In this document: piece after piece, positions 33,701 to 46,800 of the stretch
Numbering within the stretch: position 1 is the first letter of the stretch
Layout of the letters: each line of letters starts with the position of its first letter
Source: Echinococcus granulosus
Lineage: Eukaryota > Platyhelminthes > Cestoda > Cyclophyllidea > Taeniidae
NCBI RefSeq assembly: GCF_000524195.1
Contig: NW_020170394.1
Coordinates: 1,267,845-1,331,844 of the forward strand
Direction: 5' to 3'
DNA length: 64,000 nt
Notes under the pieces: generated by a model
Told to the model about the DNA's origin: nothing
The model's input: only the letters and a program-made list of their open reading frames with translations
Database searches by the model: none
Made by a program: the position numbers and the translations under genes

Positions 33701-35939
33701 TGGCGTATACACTGACGTACGCTTTGAAGTCCGGGTTCCTGTTGTTTACTTCTCCCCTATGATTCTGCGAGTGGACAATAGTGTCCAAATTTGCTAATAA
33801 CTCGACGATACATTTGGGAAACAGTCGAGGCTCTAGGTAGAATTAATAATTCATAGCGGACTTTACGAAAATACTCAACTTTAAATGGTTGAAGTGAGTA
33901 CTTTGATTAAAAGGTCGGATTGGTCTCTCCAGTAAGGTTTTGAACATGTTGTCTGAGGAGCAGGTGCTTTATCTGTGGGAACTGTGGATTTCCTGTAGCT
34001 CTGACTGGGGCAGTCGCTTTCAACGATTCGGGTTTGGGCGCATATCGCGTTTGCTACTTCCAAATGATGTGGGGACAGCATTAAATAGTGTTGGCTACAA
34101 TATTATTTTCACTCCACAGGCAGTCGTGAGTAACCTGCTGCGATGTGGCGGTAGCCGTTGATATGGCAAGTCTCGATTTGAAGACGTCTATCTCAGAGTT
34201 ACTGCGCCGTTATTCTTATGTCTTCGACGCTTTGAAAAAAAGGCATGGTGGGGGATCCTGACATTTGTTGTAATGATCGTAACTCGGTGGAATTAATTCC
34301 GGCAGTGCATGCAGAAGTGTATGAATTAAAAAGAACCAACTTCACTTTGAATGGTGCCGATGCATCGTTTTTCGACAAGGTGCTGCATATCGAAACCAAT
34401 GTAGTAGTGCTAATAAGTGGGTGTTTGCCTCTAAATTGTCCATTTTTTGCAATTCCGTTGATGCTAATATGACGACCAGTTTAACGTTGTGATGGTCTAT
34501 TAGCTACGACCAGGCCTAGGCCTCCTTTTGCTCTTTGTACCACGAGATGCGTGGACATGTGACTAATGTTTTTTTATTCAGGAACAGGAGGTTAACTTTA
34601 CACGTGTGTTTATTTTAATGACCACCCAATCCTTTTTTTCAGAAAGTGCAATGTTTTCAAGGCAGGCTGATTTAAAAACCCAGGGAAATGTGTGTGTGTT
34701 TTTCGAAAAACCATGTTAGCATCACATGCTTTCAAGTCCCACTTCAAAAATTAGTTGCAGTAACGACCAATTTTCATTCACTGGATCAAACTTCTCATAG
34801 GTTGTGTGAAAATGCCTTCAGTTCCAGTTTTGCTTTTTCTAAGGGAAAAAATACAATATCATTAGATGTTTTTTTTTTGAAACTCGTGACGCAGTAAATT
34901 TGCATGTGAAAATCTATAGATTATTGCCGTTGTGCTTATGAAACAGATCCTTGCCAATCCTCTGCGCTCGATTTCTTGAAGGTTCAGTCGCTTTTGGGGC
35001 CCGATGCATAGGTTGGAAGAAGCGTGGATAACTCCATTTTGAGGGAGCTTGTTGTTAATTACTGATTGAATTACGAAGGGGCAATGCCTTGTGAGATTGG
35101 GTAGATTAGTTTTCAGAGAAAATTGTAGTACTTGCAGTTTAGGATTGAGTACTCTCTTAAAGGTGTAACTGCTTGAAGCTGAAGCCATCGTCGGATCGAT
35201 TTGAAAATAGACCATCTGGATGTCGTGGTGGCTTGGCTACACTTTTGAACTGTGGATTTATATACATTAGCATTTCGACTCGTTTTTTATTTCTCGAACC
35301 GCGTTTTGGACTGTGGGATATGGCAGCGAACATACTTGGCCATGGGTGCTGCATGTTAAAATGATGAGAGGTCGACTCCAAGCGGCTTGTACTGTTTTAG
35401 TATGTGTAGATGCTTGGCATTTCTGCCTACTGGAGGCACTATTTTCACCTCCAACATCATTCTCGATCTAAAAAATTATCGCCTGCAACAAAGGCTCAGA
35501 TAACTGGGCATATGGACCTTGGAAATCAGCAGGTAATCTGAATACCATTGTGTATATCACCTTGCAAATTCTCCGACGCCTAAGCAACCGTCGTCTACAA
35601 GTGCAAACTATATTTTTTCATTTTCGTTTGATTCACTTTCGGTTTACCAGGACATTAAATTGTTATGTCAACGGATTTTAAATTGAGAAACTGAGAAGTA
35701 TTTTTCACGTCAAAAGAAGTAAAAAATACTATGAATGCAAGGAACTCTTTCCTCTTGTTGAGCACAAGGTGGCTGTCTCGTAGACATGGGTGTTCAATGT
35801 TGGTTATTTTCAGCAAACTTATTTAAGGTAGTAGTTTCATGCAAGGAATGAATTTAAGAAGCTTGACAGTAACTACTGCATATATGTACTGACTAAAGTC
35901 CAGCAGCTAAAAGTACACTACTGATGCCTCACTGCTGCC

Positions 35940-36180
35940 TAGTGTAGTAGCTTTACATTTCGTAATGCTGGGAGCGGGGCTTGCGTGGGCGTGCACTTAC
36001 ATCCAACCTCGCAGTGAAAGGATGACGAAACCGCCGCGCCGGTTGTTTGCTTTGTCTCACGGTGAGTTGGTGTAAGCGACCCATGACGTAGTTGCGAGAA
36101 GGAATGCCTCAACTGTTTCACGCCTTTCGCTTGCCTTGCGTTGGGCCTGTTGTGCGTAAACGACACGACCTAGGAACTGA
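35940..36180. promoter_or_regulatory. second GC-richer patch with a CRE-like site
   Basis: Contains CCGCCGCGCCGG and a CRE half-site TGACGTAG, and stands out from its surroundings. No gene was identified next to it. Weak evidence. Confidence 0.25.
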
Positions 36181-36956
36181 CAGCATTATAGAATGAACTG
36201 TAGTGCCAGCACATAGCCAAGGTGAATATCATTTATCCTATGGAGTCACCGGGGGATAGTTTTCGTAAACTAAATGTGCTTCTTAGGCTCTGTATCATAA
36301 ACTGGGAAATACATCACCGCGCATCCAAGATAATCTCCAATAGCTAGAAATCTCTAGATGATTTATTTTTCCTTTAATGGATACGGGTTTCGGGTCGTTT
36401 CAGTTCATTACCAAAAGTCACATGGTCGGGCGATTCTTTAAGCGGGACTGAATTTTGGTTTCGTAATGCAGAAGCTTGGTGGCCTCATAATCTTATTTGT
36501 TCTACGTTGACTAGCGTAATCCGAATTTTTGGTGTGGTTTTGGGTAATGCACAGCTCGAACTTTCTTGCTTGTTGTGCGATGTTTTATGAGCTGGATGTT
36601 ATCGTAGAACTCGAATTTTCAGTCGAAGTATGCAATTCCAAAGCACTCCACACGGAGCAATTGTCAGGTCGTTTTTGAGTACGGTGATTTTTTCACGGTC
36701 ATGTGTTTCACTTCGAAGATGGGGAAGTGTTATTGTAGCTCAGATGCATTCCAGAGGGCGTGTGGACGAGGTGTGCTAATTCACGTAGAAGTAGGCAGCT
36801 GGCGTGCGCTCTCGAAAATGCTCCCATCTTCTAGAAATATTTGGCTGAGTAATAAGGGGCATGTCAAACGCAATTATCGGCCTCACTCATGAGTGGATCA
36901 GAAACTTCATTTCACATTTTTAGAAGGGCTTAAAATGAGTGCCTCTTCTTGAAAGC

Positions 36957-36962
36957 AATAAA
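36957..36962 (+). terminator. candidate poly(A) signal AATAAA
   Basis: AATAAA followed 10 nt later by a run of ten T. It coincides by eye with the end of the T/G-rich plus-strand stretch. A single hexamer in AT-rich DNA is weak on its own. Confidence 0.35.
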
Positions 36963-39900
36963 ATCCCGTTTTTTTTTTAAGTGGGCACCATTCGGAAGCC
37001 TCATTATCCAACATCAGTTATGTCTGTTCCATAAAATGAAAAATGCGTCAAGTGAACATGGAATTTAACCGCAACTTCTCAAGTTTGTTAATAACGCCTT
37101 CCAATTGAGGAGGGTAGATTTGCTGGTGAGCATTGCTGTGAACTGAAAAGTCCCTTTATCTTTGATGTCATTTCTTTTCCCCCAAAGGGCTCCCTCGCCA
37201 GCGTCAAAGTGATTTCAGTGTCTGCTCGCAAACCAATCCTAAAAGATCGTACAAATACTGCAAAAGAAGTATGAAAAAAAAATTTAAAAACTTTCTGATT
37301 ATGAAAAAAATATATCATATGTATTTATTAATCTGTAAATGAATGAAATCACGAAAAACTAATTACTATCATTAGTGGAAAATAGAGTCAGGAATGGACA
37401 CGTTCAGTACAAAAAATTGCCTGTAAGCGTAGGTGAGTCAGTCACATCCATTTTAAATTTTTAAACACAATAATGAAAAATTAAACTTATGGCCGGCTAA
37501 AGGACAGCGTACCCCACGCTATGCTTAACTCCATTTCAGACAGTAGTGCGTACCTCCTGTCGGTGGTCAAGATTGGCCGACCGTGGGTACTGAACGCCCT
37601 ACTCTAAAATCTATTTAATTCAAGTATTTAATAGTTAGATCTCAGCTCACGTAACCTGCCTCCGTCGTCAAATGTGTGCCTGCGTGCCTGATAATAGTGG
37701 TGTCGCGTGGCAAGTTTTCACGCAGTGCAAAGTCATAATCGCGATAAGTCACACCGAAGACTATTAAGTTTACGTAGGGAAGAGCCAAATTGTAGCAATG
37801 CGTGGGCAGAACCAGATTACTAATGCCCTGAACTGCTTAATACATGCAAGCTGTCGCCTTCATATGCAAGTAGTACGCAACGTGTTCTCCTAAGTCAGAA
37901 TAGATGGTCTAGGAGGCTAGTTTGCGCCAAACGACGTGTGTTGCACAATGTGGACACACAGAGATCATTGCTACATGGATGAATATGAAAGTACGCACCA
38001 CATCTTCACAAGATATAGGGCCCCAAACTCGTTAAGAATACGCACACCAATTGCACCTATAAAATAGAACAATTATCTCTGTTGTACAGTTTAATGTTCC
38101 TAGGAATAAATGTAATTTATCTAAGCCACCAAGAAAAGAACGTGGTTGGTTTTTCACTGTGTAGGCTGATTTGTTATTAAGACTTTGGAAGCACGCTTAG
38201 CACGCGTCTTGTTTACGAGATTTACCTGGTTTCCCTTGGCAATTAACCCTAAAATGGAAATAGTAAACGCAATTTTGCTTGCTTACAATACACAAGGAAA
38301 CAGCTAGCTGGAAAGTGTTTGAATAAAAAGCATTCAAATGAACCAAACGGAGCACGTTTGTTCTTAGTGTGTTTGTGAGTCTAGTTCCTTATCATGCAAT
38401 GTGCATCGACCACAAGTAGGCACTGATAGAATGATCAAGCCCAATGTCAGTGGGATGTTACTAATCGGCAAGATATGCATTAAACCACATCAATGTTAAA
38501 ATAAGTTTAAAACAAGAAGTCAAAGAAAAATTAGCCCAGTTAATATGATTAAATAAACACTTCAGCATAAGTATTAAATGGTGTACGATGTGATAGTTTA
38601 CGACTCAAATTTTTATTAAAATAACGCAATTAATGGGGCAGTTTTGGGATAATTTTACTAGGAAGTGTCACCTTGATTAGCGGAAAGTTTGAGTCGATTG
38701 AGTATTCAGTAAATGCGAGGATGAGACGCAGCGTGGTAGATGTCATTTGCCAAAATATTTGCTGCTTCCTTTTTGACAATGTTCAGGAAAAGGAATATTC
38801 AGCGCGAACCCGATTTATGGCAATGTGGAAATCAAAGGCAGCGCCAAGTTGCGTTTCCTTGGGGGAAAAAGTGAAAGCCACTAAGTCAGGATACAACAAA
38901 GAAGTCGAGTAGTTACTTGAATTTGCGTTTATAATCATCCCAGGGGAGGTAAATTTGACCTTCATTTGTTGATAAAGGGCACAGTCCCATTTACGAAAAG
39001 CACCTTATGTACTATTTAAAAGGGTATATACATGCACTCCGTCCGAAAGGCATGAATATTCACATGCCCTTTATTCTATTCAACAGTCGTGCAGGAGCAA
39101 CTTGACGGAAATGAATCAAGGTGAATCCGATACACTTCAGGGCGTGTTCGGTGTAGTTGTAATGCTTTGATAGTTTGTTTTACTCTGTTTGATAGCACAG
39201 ACACTTGAGTCTCCGCAGATTGCACTTCCGCTTGGTGGCATGGCCTCGACCCCCCTGAATATCAGCAATGCACTTTCAACCATGCTACTATGACTGCTTA
39301 CGACTTCAGAAAAGACGTGAGGCATTGCCTAGTTAACTTTCAGCACCTAACTATGCCCACGATATTTAAGCGGGTAAATAAATCACTACATCAACCAGTT
39401 TTTTGGTCAAATTGCATTCTCATGGAAGGAACGGTACTACTTTTACTACGGATAAAGTTAAGAAAGATGGCATTGGAAAAGTGTTTGGCCAACTGAATTT
39501 ACAAATATGAAGATTGTGGCAAAAAATGAAAAATAGGAGACTAACTGATTTTGCAAGATAGATATAAACAAAGGTAACCTTGTACGCTTAAAAAACGTAA
39601 AAATGTTTAATGTCATCAAAGTAGATGGAATAAGGAGATTTGAGTGGATACGTGTTTCGAGCAACTGAAGTGGGGTAATGACAGCAATGTTGGTCAGTGC
39701 CCTCCTCTGCATTTGCTTCCCTATTTACGGACCTTTACGAAATACAAAGGGCTGAGGATTATGATAATTTAATAAAGCAGTTGTCGTTATCGCTCCTGTA
39801 AAAGTTGCCAAAAGCCTCAAAAAGAAGCTTGAACCTGACTCCAGCAAAGGTTCCGTACATTATCAGGCGATATGATTTGCATGGCGTCGTCTGCCAATAT

Positions 39901-40341
39901 TCAAATAAAATATAAACCAAGTTCCATTAGTAGTGAATTAAATTAATAACACTTTTTCAACCAAGATGAGGCCGTCAAAAGCAATTCATGGGCATCCCCT
40001 GAATTGGTCGCGAGACATTAGGGAAGTAGAGTTAACGAGCACATTCAACCAATTCTATTAAGCATCGTGACACTTTGTGCTTCAAATAGGTATAACGCGA
40101 ACACCAGCCTTATAAGGTATATATGATGGGAAAACTACATCTTATGTCAATATTGGTTTGTTGGCCGAAGATCAGTCACAAGCCATACTCCTCTCGGTAC
40201 ATGTACCAGGCTTTTAAATTGGGCCATTTTGACTGTTATATTTGCCATCAAAAATTCTGATTTCCCCTGTTCTCATGCTGCCGCCGGAAACTATGAGCCA
40301 GGCAAGGGGCTCGCACGGCTTCTATAACAAAAATCAAACTG

Positions 40342-40800
40342 TTGAAGAAAAGTTCTCAAAACCTCTTATTCATCGCCTTACATTCCATTGCTATCTATAA
40401 TACCCCCACAACAAGGCACAAGGCTGCGTATTCCACTTCTTTAAAACGTTTTTTCCTTGAGAAGCCGAGTAAAAAACTGGATTTAGACCTCTTTGCTTCC
40501 ACCTCTCAATTATGTTCCATCTGCCTACGGCGTATCGCATGCAATTGTCAAGCGCCAAAAACGGTTGATAACCACTTGCCTGATAGAGACAAGATAGTAT
40601 CTCCCTTCTCCATACCTAAGCGTGGTATTTTCCATAGGCAGACCTTGCAGTACGAAGCTTTGCTGCCCTGTAAGAAAAGAGCATTCTTTCTACTGATTGG
40701 CCAGCTCTTGCAGCTTCACAAAAAAATTGCTTCTGCAAACACGGTCGAGTTGTGCCTTATACTTTCCCTTATGCAGGTGGAAAGTTCTGTTACACACTAA
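40342..40800 (+). other. unassigned 152-codon open frame
   Basis: The longest uninterrupted frame outside the three genes. It has a basic N-terminus, a Cys cluster CSICLRRIACNC near residue 56 and a helix LLIGQLLQLHKKIASANTVE. No family recognised; the spacing does not form a known zinc finger. It may be a mobile-element remnant or chance. Confidence 0.2.
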
Positions 40801-43800
40801 GCAAGCAGCCACATGGAATAAAGCGAAGAGTGGCAGGTGAATCGTTTGGAAATGGATGATGGCACATTCATTTGCTTGACAAATGCTGGATTACAAAAGC
40901 GATATTTACTCACTGGTTATTCACTTTTTTATGTGGTAAAGAAGTGAAGAAGTAACTGATAGTTACTTAGGCCTCCTGTCATTCGATAATGCATAGAAGT
41001 GGGGTCCTTTGGTTCAGCTTCCACAGCAGTTCCATTTGATTTAGGCGTGAATGAATTGTTTTATAAACACAGCCTTAAATGTAACTTCCGGTAGAGTTCT
41101 TGGTTATTTAGTCTGCTTTCAATTATGTTGGCAGCTACAAGTAATTTCTCATTACTGTGAAGAATAAAGAGGCTTCTCAAATATGATGGAAGCAACTTGG
41201 AGTGGTTTATCAGTAAATCGAATTGTTTATTGGAGCCATTTCTGGACAGTACTCTCTGCCACCACATTATCCCACCGCCTCCAGATGGCATACAATGAAT
41301 TTGATGGAAGCCAGTTTTGATCTTTGGAATTGCGCCATAAATTCGATTCATGAAGTATGCGAGCTCGAATAGCAGTCATTGGGGTCTACCGACAGTTTCC
41401 TGGTACGAAGGCAGATTCACAATAGAATGAAAGTAGTGGAGAGCATAATAAAGAATACCGTCCAGACGAACTGACACTTTTCTGTCGTTTCTAATACATA
41501 TAAATAATCGTATGCACTTCACAAACCCTACAAGTTATAAAATGCCAGCACACTGAGCTATATGAGAAACCGCGTCGATTTATTTGGTCACTAGAGGCAT
41601 AGGCTACTGAAATCGTTTCTGATCAATGATACAGTGTTCCTTAGCATGACTGTTTATTTGTTGATTGACTTAAAGTTATCAGGTCGGATAAGGAAGAAAA
41701 ACGCCGGATAAGGTGCCCGTGCGACGGACATGCAACTAGTACTGCCACCAGTTGTCCATGTCTAGACGATGCGTGTTCAGACTGGTGTGTTGGCGAAGCT
41801 GCAGACTGGGGGAAACCAACAGAAACGCACCAGAAGTAGACTGAGGGCTGCAAATGCGCCCGTCCGCAAGTGCCAACCTGCCCCTACGTAACTGCTGGAA
41901 CGCGCATTTATAAAGCCGAAGTTAAGGAAAGCAACAAGAATGGTTGGTTTTTAGTATTTGTTTTTAAAGTTTAAACTAACTAGCGAAAATATCAAGTTAG
42001 CTTTTTGCTCATTGAAAACTTGGGGAGTCGATGAGCCTGTTTCACAGTCTCGGGCTGGCTGCAGCTGTTACACAGGTTAGGTATGGTTGATATGTGGTTT
42101 TATACCATTGTAAGAAAAGCAAAATGTAGTTCAGGGTTGTCTAGAATTCATTTTTTTGCAATCCTTTACTGAAACCAATTACCACGATAATCTATAATGC
42201 AATGAAATGAGGCATTATCTTAGTGTTGGCCGTCCTTGGTCTTCAAAATCGCGGTAAATCAACGGAACGTTTGAAAGTTAGAAGTAAATAGTGCAAAAGA
42301 GGTGAAAGTAAGTGACAATTTCTTGAAGTACATACCCTTGAATTGGACATGAATAAGGAGGTTAATTCACATGCTTCCAACGGAATGGGAACTTCCATTC
42401 TAGGTGTTGACCCGCTTGGATGCCGAAATAGTACGTCCCTGTTTAGATGCGGCGGTCCTATTGGCCACAAAAGAATCCCTAAGTATCTCTGTAATGATTG
42501 ATTTGTGGTGCATTCTATGTCAGGCAATGTTTGATAGAGAAAATAACAAATTCTTGTTTGATCGCAGATACACCCAATAGCATTAGCGACCATCTTACTG
42601 CTTACTGAGTTTGCTCTACAGTATTCACATCTGCCCTTAAACTCGGTTTATATTTCAAGATTACAAATTCATCCGGTTTTATTAATCAAACGCCCTTTAA
42701 GATATGCACCCGTGTGCCCTGTTTACGTCGAACCAAGCACTCGATGTTATTCCATTTCTTGTACACTCATTAGTAAAAGTTTGTGTGCTAGTTCTGAATG
42801 GCTTGGGAGGAAAAACATCGAAACAGGTTCACACATGAAGGCGATCCCGAGGGATGGACTATTAATAGTGTGCGGTGGCTCTCATGTGACTTTCTTCTGT
42901 GCATTTTTTTACAAATTACGAGGACGCATAAATAGAACCCTGATGAAAGGGGCCTTGGGGGTCATCATAACAAGTTCAGTGTCACATTGATTGAAGGGAC
43001 AGCAAACCGCAGAAATGAGTGAATGGAATGTTTGATATAACAAATTTCAAACCGATCAAACGCGCTTCTGCCCAACTTCTCCTACTGGCTAGGGTGTAAA
43101 ATCAATTCAAGAATTGGTCCTTTATTACCGGTGAATCAAATGTTAGATGCATTGAATGTTAGACCATTTGTAACATTCATGTGAACATCGAATGATTGCT
43201 CTGCGCATTTACTATATATTCTACAAGTTATCCATCACGTACTTCGGGGAATGTGATGCAATGGTCCCTTTTTATAACTATGCGAGTTACTAACAGGCTC
43301 CCTTGGATGTGTTAAGGACTAATTATGGAAGGTACCTTTTGAATGACTGGTGCATCACTTATAAACCAATAATGCCTGGAATGACTAATACTAGGAATTA
43401 AGGATGTACAAAAATGTGGAGTTAGAACTGATGACTTGCGACGGTGGATCATCCAATAAGAATAGCGAAATGGATCAGACATTATGGGTGACCGAGCACA
43501 AAGCATACGTAAAGTGGTAATAATATTATCCCGGTCTGGCATCAACTTTTCCGGTCGTATTGGGTCATACTTGACCGGAGGTCTACAAACTAACTTATGC
43601 TCTTGAAGAAGCATGTAAAAAGTTTAAATTTTGAAAAAGTACAAAATCAGGCCACATTTTGGGACCGGTTTTTTTAGAGTTTGGTGCTAGTAGGGTGTTG
43701 ATGATTTACCTACTTTAAAGAGAAACTTTTAGTTTAATATACATTTAGTATACATTTGTTATGGCATTTTGTCAGCTTTGTGTGGTTCATAAAGCTTTGT

Positions 43801-46800
43801 AGAATAGTCAGTTTGGTGCTTAATGCAGAGGGTATGAAGCATAAAGCAAAACTCCTCACAAGACTCTTTGTACCCATAATTTTAAAATTCTAATTCTCAA
43901 ACCTCCGTTTGCGCCCATACGCTGTTTGGCGCCGAACATAGCTCCAGCGAATTTCCCCCGCGATTTTATCGCTAAAATTCGTTTTCTGAAAGAGTTTTGG
44001 CGGACCACTTTTTCGATAATTCTTCTTGCATCACATTTTACTAGTGAAGTGTAAAATATTTCAGGAAATGTTTGCTATACCTTATATTTGTTTGGTTCTC
44101 AGGAGTGGTAGCAACAGTCCTTTCGTTGATGATAGGCTTTCACAGGTTTCCATAGAGAGAGCATTATGGTCTCTACTACAAACCATCGAGAACGAATAAG
44201 ATGAAAAATGTTTTTTGATGACTTTGGGAGAGACAGATTCGACCAATACTTGAAGGGCTCTTACAAGCACCAATAGATAATGAAATAGTTAAAAGGAGTA
44301 CATATGTTTAAAACCATTGCCACTTTGTTTCTTTCTGTACACCCACACCTGTCATTGCAAGTTCTTTAAAATATCTAACTTAATTTATTGATACTTGACT
44401 CCATCCGCTGATGTATCACATACACCTGTTTCAATTCTAGCTATGGGATTGAAAGATCATCTGAGGCTAAATGTGACAAGAGTTGATACCCCTGCATATA
44501 GTTAGATACGGGCTGACAAATGAATAACGCTCGACAATCGTTGAAAAGTTTTGCACAAACTTAAAGCTCATTTAACTTTTTATAACATTTACCGAGAGTA
44601 AAGTAATTAACTAGCAAATCAGCACATCTTATTTTTTGTTCATACCCAGATAAAGCTTAGGAATTCGCAACCATAAAACAGGAATGACCACAGAGATGCT
44701 AGCAATTCAAACTGCTTTTCTTAATTTTATGCCTTCATAAAGTATAAATGAATTTGTGAGCACCCACAACCTCCAACCTCCACCATTCCCAGTTGAGCCA
44801 AGTGATTTTGTACAAACTAATACAAAGGAAAGTCATTTATTCAAATCTAACTTTCCAAATTATGAGAATGGCTGATTTGGACAAAAATATGCACTGATAT
44901 TGACAGAAGCCTAAAACAGTCGGAGGAAATTCATTCCAGTGAGATGCGAAATCGGGACCTGAGTGAGGCAGAAATTAAAAGTATATGGAACGATTTTTAT
45001 CAAATAAAGTAACTAAAAGCATTGTAAGAGAGTACATTCAGCTAAACTATATTTTAAGAGAAACGGGTGGGGGTAACCGACTGTAGCTGACCTTCCATGT
45101 CATTTTAGTGGTAATCTGCTGACTTCTGGTGTGGCGAGAAGTGACTTTTTTGGTGGATCTCCATAACAAAACTAATGGATAACCAACTGTAAAGTATTCT
45201 CCAGTATTCAAACGCAAATGAATACTTCGTTTGCTATTCTAATATCAGGTCAGCACACTTCGTGGTGAAGAATGAATCGATCTGCAATTTATTTAACTAA
45301 GGGTCTAAGTGTACACAGCACTAAACTTTCTTGAAATAGTATTGAAAGCGGAAATCGTCAAGTTTGTTAAAAGATAATTTAGTGACAATACGTTTGCCAC
45401 GTATTCGACGGTATTGTAATCACCCAATCTTTGTTGGAACACCACTGATTTGCTACCAAACGTGTGGTGTGGCAACGTATTTCCAACTAACTTGAAACCA
45501 CCTCGTTGAAGTGGCATGCCTCAGCCTAATGCTACCACTAAATTTATTATGCAGCTGTCAGTAAACAAATTTTTTAAAATTCTTATTACTTTGGTTCACC
45601 CCACCATAAACAGGACCGAAAAAGTCTCTTCATTTTGATGGCGCCTTTTCTTTGCCCGATACATTTTCATGGTTGACGTAAGTTCGCCCCTTTTTTTCGA
45701 AATATTTCTTGTTGGTCCTTCTCTTTAAGCTCGCTTCAATAATTTGAGCTATTCTTGACCTGGATTCTCAAGGATTAGTGGAGGAAATTCATGTCTTCCA
45801 ACGACTTTAATTCGGGTATTTGAATTTAAAATTTGTTTCATTTTTTATGGACGACATTCTGAAAAGAAGTTTTGGAATTTTTCGAGAAAACACTTATTGC
45901 ATAACTGAATTTGCCAAAAATCGAAGGAAAATTATTTAAATCACCACTTTAGGAGGAAATTCCGACTTACGGCTTTGAATCATAAGAATGCATTGCGGAG
46001 AAATTTTAGAAAAAATCAGAAATCCGACTATCGTTGTGAGGCGTATAAAACAGCTTCAGTTTACTAACTTTCTACCTATGGAGCACGTTACTTTCGCTAG
46101 TGGTCCTTTCTACGCAAGCGACAAAGGTAAGGTAATGAAGACTAGGTAAAAAAATTAAAAACACACTAGGTATCACAGTAATAAGCTAGAGTAAAATTCT
46201 TAAACCACAACCCCACAAAAGTTGAGATCGCAAAATAACTCAGAACTTCAGAAGAATTGAAGTTAAAATTTAGCATTGCTACTGCCACCGATGGTTAATG
46301 GTTCTCTAAATCTGCGCTGAGGGCGAGATTTTCACACGAAAAAAGTGACTGATCACACAAACGGCTGAATTGTAAAACTTGAATAGGCCAAACGAAGCGT
46401 TTCGAGGTCCTGCGTCACTCAGTGAAGAAATACGACGCAGTGATCTGGTGCCTTGTTTTTCCGCCTCACCTACACACGCAAGTCAGTTTCCATTACCGGG
46501 AAATCGCAACATGATGTGAAATGCATTACATCGAATGCAACGTAGGATGAGGTAGAAGTTTCAATGAATCCTAGATAAACTAAACTTTTAAGATTTTTGT
46601 TAATCCAGTTATATTCTTGTTATTTAAAATCAAAAATCACGTTTATACGATGCCTCCTAGTAACAACGTTGGCATCCTGTTTGAATCCGTGAGTTATTTG
46701 CGCCATGGGCAAATCAAGGCGATCTGTGTAAGAAACGATGGCATGATGAATAGCATAAAATTAATAAGAAATAGTGGTAGTGTATAAGTGGGATTCTGAT

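Larger units (their letters stand above)
32601..36962 (+). other. probable long 3' untranslated region of the A20/AN1 gene
   Basis: The plus strand here is visibly T- and G-rich, as in the transcribed zinc-finger gene, up to an AATAAA at 36957-36962 followed by a T-rich tract. No canonical AATAAA was noticed earlier after the stop. Open frames inside (32799-33179, 33349-33576, 33940-34161) match nothing. It could instead contain a separate transcript starting at the GC-rich cluster near 33.6 kb. Confidence 0.35.

Noticed and set aside
43312..43614. 100-codon minus-strand frame with a basic, Pro-containing start
   Set aside because: No domain, no splice context and no compositional contrast; treated as chance.
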